DNA from: Nocardioides sp. Soil805
GTDB lineage: Bacteria; Actinomycetota; Actinomycetes; Propionibacteriales; Nocardioidaceae
DNA: 64,000 bases
Assembly (NCBI RefSeq): GCF_001429625.1
Contig: NZ_LMSU01000003.1
Location: forward strand, 145,148-209,147
Reading direction: 5' to 3'
In this document: piece after piece, positions 43,516 to 50,891 of the stretch
How the letters are laid out: each line of letters opens with the position of its first letter
Position numbering within the stretch: the stretch's first letter is position 1
The notes under the pieces: model-generated
The model's database searches: none
The model's input: only the letters and a program-made list of their open reading frames with translations
Told to the model about the DNA's origin: nothing
Translations under genes and position numbers: made by a program

Positions 43516-43564
43516 CTGCTCCTCCTGGGGAGTCGTTTGTTGGTTCCTTGCGGCGGCGGGCCGC

Positions 43565-45373
43565 TCACCTGGCGCGGGCCTGAAAGCCGTGCGAGCTCAC
43601 ACCGGCCTCACCCAGGCGGTGGGCGGTCTCGATCAGTTGGGCGTGTACGAAGGCCTGGGGCAGGTTGCCGCGCAGCTGGCGTTGGACGACGTCGTACTCC
43701 TCGGCCAATAGGCCCGGAGGGCCCATGGCGGCGCGGTTGCGCTCGAACCAGCGCAGCGCGTCCTCGCGTCGACCCAGGTTGAGCAGTGCGAGCGAGAGCC
43801 AGAACCCGCACAGGACGAACGCACCCTCACTCTCGTGCAGTGGGCGGTTGTCGTCGTGGCGGAACCGGTAGACGAAGCCGTCATCGGTCAGGTCCTCCAG
43901 TACCGCCCGGATGGTCGCGATGTTGCGGGGGTCGTTGGGGACGACTGCGCCTCGGATGCCGGGCAGGAGAAGCGCGGCGTCGACGGAGTCGTCGAGAGGT
44001 GAACGCTGCCACCGTCCGGAGGTGTGCCGGCAGTCCTGGTCCACTGAGTTGATCAGCTCCTCGGCGTGTCGGCGCCACGTAGCAGCGGCGTCGCCGTGGC
44101 TGCCCAGGGTCGGCGCATCTGCGGCGGCTTTCAGGCCGGCGGCGCACATGAGCCTCGAGTGGGCCCACCGGCGATCGTCGATCTCCCAGATCCCGGCGTC
44201 GGGGTCCTGGTCACGTTTGCGGATGGCCTCGACGAGCGTGGTGACGGCGCGGCGGCCGTCGTCGTGCAGCCGGCCGCGGCCCTCGGCCGCGGCGAGCAGG
44301 AGCAGCGCCTCACCGAGCGCGTCGAGCTGGAACTGATGGTTGACCCAGTTGCCGGTCCGCACCGGGGCCCCGGGGTATCCCGGAAGCGTGACGTCGTGCT
44401 CGTCCGGGACCCGACCTCCCGTCACCGTGTATGCGGGCCGCAGGTCCGGGCCGTCCGCGAGTACGCGCTCGGACACGAACTCAACAGCGCTGTCGAGCAG
44501 CGTGTGGTCACCGATGACGGCTGCTGCTCGCCCGGCGTAGCACTGGTCGCGGATCCAGGCGTAGCGGTAGTCGTAGTTGCGCCCCTGGGCGGCGCGCTCG
44601 GGCAGCGAGGTGGTGGCGGCCGCAACCATCGCGCCGGTGCTGGAGGTGAGGCCGCGCAGGACGGCATAGGAATGACTGGATGCTCCCGGAGTCGCGGAAG
44701 CGCTCATGTCGGGAGTCGCTTCGTGCCACGCGCGCAGGGTGCGGTCCCACAGCTCAAGCGGGTCGGGCAACCGCCGGGGGAGCTCGTCACGCGAGATCTC
44801 CAGCACTAGGTCGCGGGACTCGCCAGCGGGTACCACCAGGTCCAGGACGAGTCGCCCGTCCTCCAGGTGGGCGTGCTCGGTGGAACCGGTCCATCGGTAG
44901 GCGAGCTTGCCGGAGTGACCGTGCCAGTGACCGTCCTCGCTGCGAGCCACCGTCATCGTCCGGGCGCCGAAGTCCGCGCGTAGATCCAGCCCGACGTGGA
45001 CGTGGGCGACGCCCAGCGTTGCCTCGATCCGGCGCAGCAGCACGACCCGGTGCGGGTCGCCGGGAAACGCGAGCGCCTCGCGGCACTCGGTCACGGCGGT
45101 GGTCGAGACCCATCGGCTGCGCCAGATCAACGTCTCAGGCTCGTAGTAGCCGCCCCAGACGAACCGGTCGTCCGCAGGGCTCACGCCGTACCCGCCGTGG
45201 CCGCCCAGCAGGCTGGAGAACACGGCGTCGTCGTGCCAGCTCGGTGCGCACATGAACGCGATGTCCCCGCGGGGTCCCACCAGGGCACCGCGCTCGCCGT
45301 CGGCGATCAGCGCGTACTGACGCAGCACCTGCGGGACCGGGCGGATGACCTCACCGGTCGCTTGTCGCGTCAT
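43565..45373 (-). CDS. Glycoside hydrolase family 15 protein (glucoamylase/trehalase-like)
   Basis: A 602-aa GH15 enzyme: [20 protein letters not shown], then [18 protein letters not shown] (N-terminal domain), [20 protein letters not shown] (first acid region), [20 protein letters not shown], and [20 protein letters not shown] then GLLAEEYDV with the second Glu. Actinobacterial members often hydrolyse trehalose or maltooligosaccharides. There is no signal peptide, so it is cytoplasmic. It is first in the four-gene operon, with a strong palindrome 63 bp upstream. Confidence 0.9.
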   Translation of the reverse strand: MTRQATGEVIRPVPQVLRQYALIADGERGALVGPRGDIAFMCAPSWHDDAVFSSLLGGHGGYGVSPADDRFVWGGYYEPETLIWRSRWVSTTAVTECREALAFPGDPHRVVLLRRIEATLGVAHVHVGLDLRADFGARTMTVARSEDGHWHGHSGKLAYRWTGSTEHAHLEDGRLVLDLVVPAGESRDLVLEISRDELPRRLPDPLELWDRTLRAWHEATPDMSASATPGASSHSYAVLRGLTSSTGAMVAAATTSLPERAAQGRNYDYRYAWIRDQCYAGRAAAVIGDHTLLDSAVEFVSERVLADGPDLRPAYTVTGGRVPDEHDVTLPGYPGAPVRTGNWVNHQFQLDALGEALLLLAAAEGRGRLHDDGRRAVTTLVEAIRKRDQDPDAGIWEIDDRRWAHSRLMCAAGLKAAADAPTLGSHGDAAATWRRHAEELINSVDQDCRHTSGRWQRSPLDDSVDAALLLPGIRGAVVPNDPRNIATIRAVLEDLTDDGFVYRFRHDDNRPLHESEGAFVLCGFWLSLALLNLGRREDALRWFERNRAAMGPPGLLAEEYDVVQRQLRGNLPQAFVHAQLIETAHRLGEAGVSSHGFQARAR

Positions 45374-45435
45374 CGACCCACGACCACTATCCGCGGATCC
45401 ACTGTCGTTCTAGTCATGCGGCCCTCCCGTTCAAT

Positions 45436-45461
45436 GCGTAACGGCATGTATGCTGTTACGC
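45436..45461. promoter_or_regulatory. 26-bp operator-like palindrome upstream of GH15
   Basis: The arms GCGTAACGGCATG and TATGCTGTTACGC match at 11 of 13 positions. TetR- or GntR-type regulators bind such sites. It could control the GH15 operon on the left, the ZIP gene on the right, or both. No regulator gene is adjacent. Confidence 0.6.
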
Positions 45462-45680
45462 AACGAAAGCACGATGAGGGAAGGGACACAAGGTGCGACT
45501 TCGTCCGCCGCGGCGGGCCCCAGGCACAGCGCCCGGTGTCGATGTCGGACGACCCCACCACTTCTCGGTCTCGCCGCAGTTCCCGCCCACGCCGCCTGTC
45601 CCGCCAAGCGCGACGCCCCGCAGTTGTCGCATCACGCCCAGTCCTCCCGGCGAGCCGACACCCCCAGCAAACGGGCAAGC

Positions 45681-45728
45681 CAACGAGCACCGCAACGAGC
45701 ACCGCAACGAGCACCGCAACGACCAAGG
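45681..45728. repeat. 12-bp tandem repeat
   Basis: CAACGAGCACCG is present three times in a row (45681, 45693, 45705), followed by a degenerate fourth unit CAACGACCAAGG. Its function is unknown. Confidence 0.7.
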
Positions 45729-45791
45729 AGACCGCCATGCTGGACGAACCTTCCCTGAGCACCGCACCGTTCCTGCGACCTTCCTGCTGAC

Positions 45792-46544
45792 ATGCCGATC
45801 TGGGCGCAAGCGGGACTGTGGGGCCTGATCGCGGGGGGTGCGCTGGTCATTGGCGCCCTCGTCGCTTGGCTGACCGCCGTGCCTCAGCGCGTCGTCGCCT
45901 CGGTGATGGCTTTCGGTGCTGGTGTGCTCATCTCCGCCCTCGCGTTCAACCTGGTCGACGAGGCGGAACGAAGCGGAGGCCTGCTGGCGACCGTGGTTGG
46001 CTTCCTGGCTGGCGCCGTCGTCTACCTGCTGGCCAACCTCGTCCTGGCCAGACGAGGCGCACGGCACCGCAAGCGGTCCGGCAACCAGCAGCCGAGCGAG
46101 CAGGACCACGACGGCAGCGGATCCGCCATCGCCATCGGTGCACTGCTCGACGGCATACCCGAGTCCGTCGTCCTCGGGCTCTCCCTGCTAGGCGGTAACG
46201 GCGTCGGCATCCCCGTGCTCGCGGCGATCTTCATCTCCAACCTGCCCGAGGGGCTCTCGAGCGCGGCCGGCATGAAACGCAGCGGCCGGTCAGCGCGCTA
46301 CGTCTTCGGTGTTTGGGTCGGTGTGGCCCTCGCCAGCGGCGCCGCCGGGCTCCTGGGCTGTCTCCTCCTGCAAGGTGCCTCAGCCCAGGTGGTCGCCGTC
46401 ATCACCGCCCTGGCGGCCGGCGCCATCTTGACGATGGTCGCCGACACCATGATTCCGGAGGCGTTCGAGCGCACCCACCTCTACGCCGGTCTGCTCGCCA
46501 CCGTGGGCTTCCTGACCGCGTTCACGATCGGCCGTGCCGGATGA
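45792..46544 (+). CDS. ZIP family metal transporter
   Basis: A 250-aa protein with about eight TM helices. The metal-transport motifs are GALLDGIPESVVLGLSLL (TM4, here His is replaced by Asp in the usual HxxPEG position) and ISNLPEGLSSAAGMKRSGRS (TM5). A His/Lys-rich loop (RRGARHRKRSG) precedes TM4. ZIP proteins bring zinc, iron or manganese into the cytoplasm. A second ZIP gene lies at 48528. The two differ enough not to be a recent duplication. Confidence 0.88.
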   Translation: MPIWAQAGLWGLIAGGALVIGALVAWLTAVPQRVVASVMAFGAGVLISALAFNLVDEAERSGGLLATVVGFLAGAVVYLLANLVLARRGARHRKRSGNQQPSEQDHDGSGSAIAIGALLDGIPESVVLGLSLLGGNGVGIPVLAAIFISNLPEGLSSAAGMKRSGRSARYVFGVWVGVALASGAAGLLGCLLLQGASAQVVAVITALAAGAILTMVADTMIPEAFERTHLYAGLLATVGFLTAFTIGRAG

Positions 46545-46665
46545 CGCTCCATCGCACGCCAAGGAGCCCGGACCCGGCTCCACCGACCACAACCCCGCAA
46601 GCCCCTACGTCTCAGTCAGCTAACACACGAAGGAAGTCCGCCAACCCGATAGAAGGAAGTGACCG

Positions 46666-46953
46666 ATGTTCACCCTCACCCGCGAAGCACACGAAGCGGT
46701 GCGGCAGATCTCGAGCTCAGGAACCGCCGCGGAGATTCCGGGCCTGCGCATAAGCCGCCGCAGCGACCGTCCCACCTTCGCCGTCCGGCGCGCCGCCGCC
46801 CCTCACGAGATGGATCGAATCGTCGAGCACGACGGTGCTCGCGTCTTCCTCGCACCCATCGCCGCCCTGCGCTTCGCTGACAGCGTGCTCGACGTCCGCA
46901 CCGACCAGTCCGGTCGACTCGAGTTCATCGTCCGCGACCACGATGATGACTGA
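46666..46953 (+). CDS. HesB/IscA-like small protein lacking cysteines
   Basis: A 95-aa protein starting MFTLTREAHEAVRQISSSGT, then GLRISRRSDRPTFAVRRAAA and a C-terminal VLDVRTDQSGRLEFIVRD, matching the HesB/IscA beta fold in order and length. The three cysteines that bind the cluster in true IscA/HesB are absent, so it probably does not carry iron-sulfur clusters. GAAGGAAG lies upstream of the ATG. It is located between metal-related genes. Confidence 0.7.
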   Translation: MFTLTREAHEAVRQISSSGTAAEIPGLRISRRSDRPTFAVRRAAAPHEMDRIVEHDGARVFLAPIAALRFADSVLDVRTDQSGRLEFIVRDHDDD

Positions 46954-47236
46954 CCCCAGCCGGGTCCGCCGGACCCGTGACGAAGCGCGCGTGGCGCCAC
47001 GTCGAGGCCCAACGGCAAGGGGCACCGTAGAGACACAGCGCGTTGTCCTGGGTCGAGCCGAACCCGCCGTACCCGACCCGGTTCAACAGCTCTCACCGAA
47101 TGGTTACGACGTCGTGACCTTCAGGCTCGGCCGGTGGCCTCGTGGCCAGTTCGGCGCGGACGCTGTGCCCGGAAACCGTGCCGACGGACCTTCGCAACGG
47201 CGTCTGTCTCACCGGGGTCTTGGTAGTGGTGGAGAC

Positions 47237-47797
47237 ATGCCTCGCACCGAGATGGACGACCGCACACTGATGGACGAACCGGGCCTACATCGCCGCCACG
47301 GCCACGGCCACGGCCACGGCCACCGTCCCCGCCACCGCGACCGCCACGGCCACCGCCGCACGGGTTCAAGACATCGGCTGAGGGTGGTGATGCTGGTCGT
47401 GTGCGTGGCCCTTGCCGGCCTGTTGTCCTCCTGCGGCCAGGAGGGTGTGAGCGGGGCGGCGCCCTTGAGCGAGCGGGCGGAGAACGACGTCCCCCTCAAC
47501 CCTCCGACATTGCGGTTCCACGTGTCCAAGGACGGTCAGGTCGGCGCATCACCGGACCGGGAGGCCGAAGCCGGTGAAGTCGTCGCCATCGTCCTCGAGA
47601 ACGAGAGCGACGCCCGCTACGAGCTTCACCTGATGGACCCCGACGGTGAGGACGTGTTCACCGTCGATGCGCCGGCAGGCGAGCGCGGAGACGGTCGCAC
47701 GATGCCGCGCGTCGTCGGAAGTCACGTCGTCAAGATCTACCCGGCAGACACCCCGCAGGCTGCGGAGGAGTTCCTCGTTGACGTGTCGAAAACCTAG
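47237..47797 (+). CDS. Lipoprotein with cupredoxin-like domain and His-rich N-terminus
   Basis: 186 aa from ATG at 47237 (GGTGGAG upstream); a start nearer the hydrophobic helix is possible. Residues ~18-38 are almost all His/Gly/Arg (HGHGHGHG, from a GGCCAC simple repeat near 47293-47324). The signal helix with lipobox LLSSC follows, then a mature domain (TLRFHVSKDGQVGAS; VVAIVLENESDARYELHLMD; VVGSHVVKIYP) with a cupredoxin-like beta pattern. It lacks a clear full copper site. Metal binding or periplasmic delivery is inferred. Confidence 0.65.
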   Translation: MPRTEMDDRTLMDEPGLHRRHGHGHGHGHRPRHRDRHGHRRTGSRHRLRVVMLVVCVALAGLLSSCGQEGVSGAAPLSERAENDVPLNPPTLRFHVSKDGQVGASPDREAEAGEVVAIVLENESDARYELHLMDPDGEDVFTVDAPAGERGDGRTMPRVVGSHVVKIYPADTPQAAEEFLVDVSKT

Positions 47798-47807
47798 GAG
47801 GGCTCAG

Positions 47808-48362
47808 GTGCGAATCACCCGGACCACCCGGACCGCCCGAGCCGCTGAGCGGCGACCTGCCGGGAGAGCACGCATGCGCGGGGTTCGACGAGCACGGTGG
47901 ATCGGGGGATTCCTCTTGGCACCGGCGCTGTTGTCCGGGTGCTCGGTGGGAGCCCCGGTCGAAGCGAAGTCCTACCAGCCATCGATCGGCAGCAACGCCC
48001 GTACCGAGCAGGTCGACGCCCTGGGCGTGGCGATCGTGGTCGACGGCGACAGGAACGGACGAGTCGTCGGCACGTTGCTCAACACCGAGAGCCGGCGACA
48101 CGCGCTGACAGGCGCCACCGTCAAGAGCGATGGGGTGCCGTTGAGATCCGCGCTGCTCGCCGACGTGGTCCTCCTGCCGCCGGGCGAACCGGTGAACCTG
48201 GCCCACGAGGCGCCCGTGTCCGTGCCAGCCGACCAGCTGTCCGTGGGGTCGTTCGTCGAGCTGACGCTGGACGTCACCGATGGTGAGCTCGTTCAGATGC
48301 TCGTCCCGGTCGAGGCGAAGAGGGGCCCGTACGCAGACTTGGACGTGGTCGCCGTCTCGTAG
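47808..48362 (+). CDS. Lipoprotein of unknown function
   Basis: 184 aa from GTG at 47808, with AGGAGG at ideal spacing and only 10 bp after the previous gene. A basic start leads to a signal peptide with lipobox LLSGC. The mature part (TEQVDALGVAIVVDGDRNGR; VVGTLLNTESRRHALTGATV; VGSFVELTLDVTDGELVQML) is a beta-rich domain resembling copper-chaperone or LpqE-like lipoproteins, without their metal ligands. It is cotranscribed with the cupredoxin-like lipoprotein. Confidence 0.75.
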   Translation: MRITRTTRTARAAERRPAGRARMRGVRRARWIGGFLLAPALLSGCSVGAPVEAKSYQPSIGSNARTEQVDALGVAIVVDGDRNGRVVGTLLNTESRRHALTGATVKSDGVPLRSALLADVVLLPPGEPVNLAHEAPVSVPADQLSVGSFVELTLDVTDGELVQMLVPVEAKRGPYADLDVVAVS

Positions 48363-48527
48363 CGCCCCGTCAGGTGAGTTTGCCATTCGAGGGGACGCAC
48401 CCTCCGGCAACTATCGCTGAGCTCTGCCGAGGTCTGCCGAGGCCTGCAGTGTGCCTTCGTTCGACGCATCGGCCGGCGCCGATGGACATGTCGGGCCCGG
48501 CGCCACGCACAGAGGCCGCCTCCAGTG

Positions 48528-49214
48528 TCAGAGGCTCAGCAGGAAGCCGGTAACGAAGCCTGCAGCGCTGGCCAGGGCGATGGCCGGGCCACCGTCACCG
48601 AACGCCTCGGGGGCGAGCGTGTCGATGACGGAGGCGAGGACCGCGCCGCCAGCGAAAGCAAGCGGATACGCCAGGGTCGAGGGGTCGGCGCCGACGAACA
48701 GGTACCGGCCAGCGAACACGGCCCCACCAAGCAGCACGGTCGCGGCGCCCCACACTCCGATGACGAACCTCGGACTGCGGTCGCGGTCCAGCATGCTCCG
48801 CGCGCCGGCCAGGGCCTCGGGAAAGTTGCTCACGAACACCGCGACGAGCAGCGCGACACTGGCTGTGCTGTTGAGTGAGACCCCAAGCGCCGTGTTCTCC
48901 GGGATGCCGTCGAGCGTGACCCCGGCCAGCAGAGCCAGCCCGGCGGCGCTGCCCGACGTACGACGGTCGAGCCACGTGTCCGCGACCACGAAGACCAGCG
49001 CACCCGCCGCGAAAGACAGCCCTGCTCGCCACGGGCCGCCGCCCTCGTAGGCCGGCTCGAACAGCTCAAAGGACGCCGACACGATCAGCGCGCCGGCCGC
49101 GAAGGCGAGGACGGAGGCCACCAGTCGCTTCGGCGGCTCCCACCGCACGCCGACGATGGCACCCGCGAGCAACGGTAGTGAGGCGCCGGCGGCGTACACG
49201 ATGGTCGTCCACAT
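48528..49214 (-). CDS. Second ZIP family metal transporter
   Basis: 228 aa from ATG at 49214, which shares one base with the stop of the dehydrogenase gene (TGATG). Eight TM helices; the motifs are GVTLDGIPENTALGVSLNST and VSNFPEALAGARSMLDRDRS. The acidic/His pattern of classical ZIP is reduced (DGIPEN, NFPEAL), as in the other copy. It probably imports a divalent metal. It is cotranscribed with the MarR regulator and dehydrogenase. Confidence 0.85.
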   Translation of the reverse strand: MWTTIVYAAGASLPLLAGAIVGVRWEPPKRLVASVLAFAAGALIVSASFELFEPAYEGGGPWRAGLSFAAGALVFVVADTWLDRRTSGSAAGLALLAGVTLDGIPENTALGVSLNSTASVALLVAVFVSNFPEALAGARSMLDRDRSPRFVIGVWGAATVLLGGAVFAGRYLFVGADPSTLAYPLAFAGGAVLASVIDTLAPEAFGDGGPAIALASAAGFVTGFLLSL

Positions 49215-50275
49215 CAGACGACTCCGTCCTCGAGGGTGACGACGACCTTGACGTCCTCGCCCGGCCGATCGAACGCCGAGGCCGCCTCGTCGAGCGGGAC
49301 GGTCGTGGTGATGAGCCGGCGCAGCCAGTCCCGGTCTGCGGCGGCGAGCGCCTCGGCGGCGGCTTGGTAGTGGCGCAGGTTGGCGTTGACGGAGCCAATG
49401 ACGGCGTCGTTCTCCAGCACGAGGCTGCGGTTGAGGCCGCCCGCGTCCACGGTCAGGTCCCGTCCGCGCGGCGACACCCCGGTGAGGCAGACGATGCCGT
49501 AGGACCCGGTGCCGGCGATCGCGTCGAAGACGACAGATCCGGCCCCGGTGGCCTCGATGACCACGTCGGGTCGTGCCCGGTCGACGACCCGGTCGACGCT
49601 CGTGTGGTGGTAGGTCGCCCCGAGGTCGCGTACCAGTTTGGGCTTGATTCCGTCGGCGACCCTGTCGAGGACGTGCACGTCGAGGCCGCGTTGCACCCCG
49701 AGCATCGCTGCCAGCAACCCGATGGGTCCCGCGCCGGTGACGAGGACCGTGCGGGGGTCGAACCACGCGCGCCCACCGACGCGGTCGACCTGCTCCCACG
49801 CCTTGGCCACCACGCTGGTCGGCTCGGTCAGGACCCCTGCGAGGCCCAGGCCGGCGTCCACGCGTACGGCATACCGCTCGGGGACGGTCCACCATTCGCT
49901 GCCGAAGCCGGGCAGCTCCTTGATGCCGCGCTCGGTGTAGCGACCGTTGCGGCACATGTCCCACTCGCCGACCGCGCACGCCCCGCACGGCTCCGGGTCC
50001 GGACGGCGCACCGCCCCGACGATGAGGTCACCGCGGTCGAACGTGCTGCCCGATGGCACCTGCTCGACGCGACCGAGGGATTCGTGGCCCAGCACGAGCC
50101 GGTCCTGTCCGGGTGGAGCCCAGCCGTAGTCACCGCGAACGATCTCCATGTCGGTGCCGCAGACACCGACCGCGAGTCCGCGCACCAGCAGTTCACCAGC
50201 GGCCGGCTCGGGGTCGGGTACGTCTTCGATGCGTAGTGAACCCGGTGTGCTGGGTTGGACGGTCAGGGCTCTCAT
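49214..50275 (-). CDS. Glucose-1-dehydrogenase-like zinc MDR enzyme
   Basis: 353 aa from ATG at 50275. GVCGTDMEIVRGDYGWAPPG, LVLGHESLGRVEQVPSG, the metal loop EPCGACAVGEWDMCRNGRY, and the Rossmann motif GAGPIGLLAAMLGVQRGLDV match archaeal/bacterial glucose dehydrogenases with a Gluc_dehyd_C domain. It should oxidise a sugar or polyol with NAD(P)+. It overlaps the MarR gene by ATGA, so regulator, enzyme and ZIP transporter form one operon. Confidence 0.88.
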   Translation of the reverse strand: MRALTVQPSTPGSLRIEDVPDPEPAAGELLVRGLAVGVCGTDMEIVRGDYGWAPPGQDRLVLGHESLGRVEQVPSGSTFDRGDLIVGAVRRPDPEPCGACAVGEWDMCRNGRYTERGIKELPGFGSEWWTVPERYAVRVDAGLGLAGVLTEPTSVVAKAWEQVDRVGGRAWFDPRTVLVTGAGPIGLLAAMLGVQRGLDVHVLDRVADGIKPKLVRDLGATYHHTSVDRVVDRARPDVVIEATGAGSVVFDAIAGTGSYGIVCLTGVSPRGRDLTVDAGGLNRSLVLENDAVIGSVNANLRHYQAAAEALAAADRDWLRRLITTTVPLDEAASAFDRPGEDVKVVVTLEDGVV

Positions 50276-50742
50276 CGTTCCGCCTCGTCGCTGATGCTGC
50301 TCGCGACGGTCTCTGTCTCGTGGGCTGCGGCGTTGAAGGCATGCAGGACCTGCACAGCGGGGCGCCAACTGGTGGGAGGCATGGCAGCGACGACGGCCCG
50401 CAGCTCGCGCAATCGATGCTCGCTGACCGCGTCGAGCACGCGTCGCCCCGCAGCAGTGGCCTCGACGACCGAGGCCCGGCCGTCCGCTGGGTCGGTTGTC
50501 CGCCGCACGAGGCCCTGATCGACCAGGCGGGCCACCAGCCGGCTGGCGTTGGACTGGTTGACGCCGAGGTCGTCGGCCAGGGTGCCGATACGTCGCGGAC
50601 CGTCGGCGGAGACGAGCACGAGCAGCCGGTGCTGGGGGACCGTCAACGGGACCGGGGCCGCTGCCACGGACCGCAACGACATGCCCAGCAGCGCTCGGCT
50701 GGCGGTCATGAACGCCGCGGCGGCGGCTTCTGCGTCGGTCAT
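50272..50742 (-). CDS. MarR family transcriptional regulator
   Basis: 156 aa from ATG at 50742. The winged-helix core reads LTVPQHRLLVLVSADGPRRI, GTLADDLGVNQSNASRLVAR, LVDQGLVRRTTDPADGRASV. It is divergent from the molybdopterin oxidoreductase and first in the operon with the dehydrogenase and ZIP genes, so it may control both directions through the palindrome at 50794. The ligand is unknown. Confidence 0.9.
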   Translation of the reverse strand: MTDAEAAAAAFMTASRALLGMSLRSVAAAPVPLTVPQHRLLVLVSADGPRRIGTLADDLGVNQSNASRLVARLVDQGLVRRTTDPADGRASVVEATAAGRRVLDAVSEHRLRELRAVVAAMPPTSWRPAVQVLHAFNAAAHETETVASSISDEAER

Positions 50743-50793
50743 CTTCTTGGCTCCGTTCTGCTCAGTGGCGTCATTGGCCAGGTCTTGTAGGTA

Positions 50794-50807
50794 ACCCCCG
50801 CGGGGGT
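50794..50807. promoter_or_regulatory. Perfect 14-bp palindrome in the MarR divergent region
   Basis: ACCCCCGCGGGGGT lies 52 bp upstream of the MarR start and 85 bp upstream of the oxidoreductase start. It could be an operator. In such GC-rich DNA a chance hairpin is possible. Confidence 0.4.
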
Positions 50808-50891
50808 GGACCGGCCTTGTCGGGCCGTGCCACACTCGCAGTGTATGCGCTAGGGCATGCAAAGTGTTGGGATGTCGAAGGAGGAATGGAC

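Larger units (their letters stand above)
45374..45791. other. Divergent intergenic region, no clear gene
   Basis: 418 bp between the GH15 operon and the ZIP gene. It holds the operator-like palindrome and the 12-bp tandem repeat listed separately. Frames across it (Arg/Pro/Thr-rich on plus, a Val/Ala-rich start on minus) are shaped by the repeat and lack ribosome sites. Confidence 0.45.

Noticed and set aside
45450-45828. Arg/Pro- or Thr-rich frames over the 12-bp tandem repeat, and a minus-strand frame starting MAVSLVVAVLVAVL
   Set aside because: The protein-like look comes from translating the repeat; there is no ribosome site or family match.
47121-47369. Gly/Arg-rich minus-strand frame over the GGCCAC repeat
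   Set aside because: A product of the simple repeat opposite the His-rich lipoprotein start.
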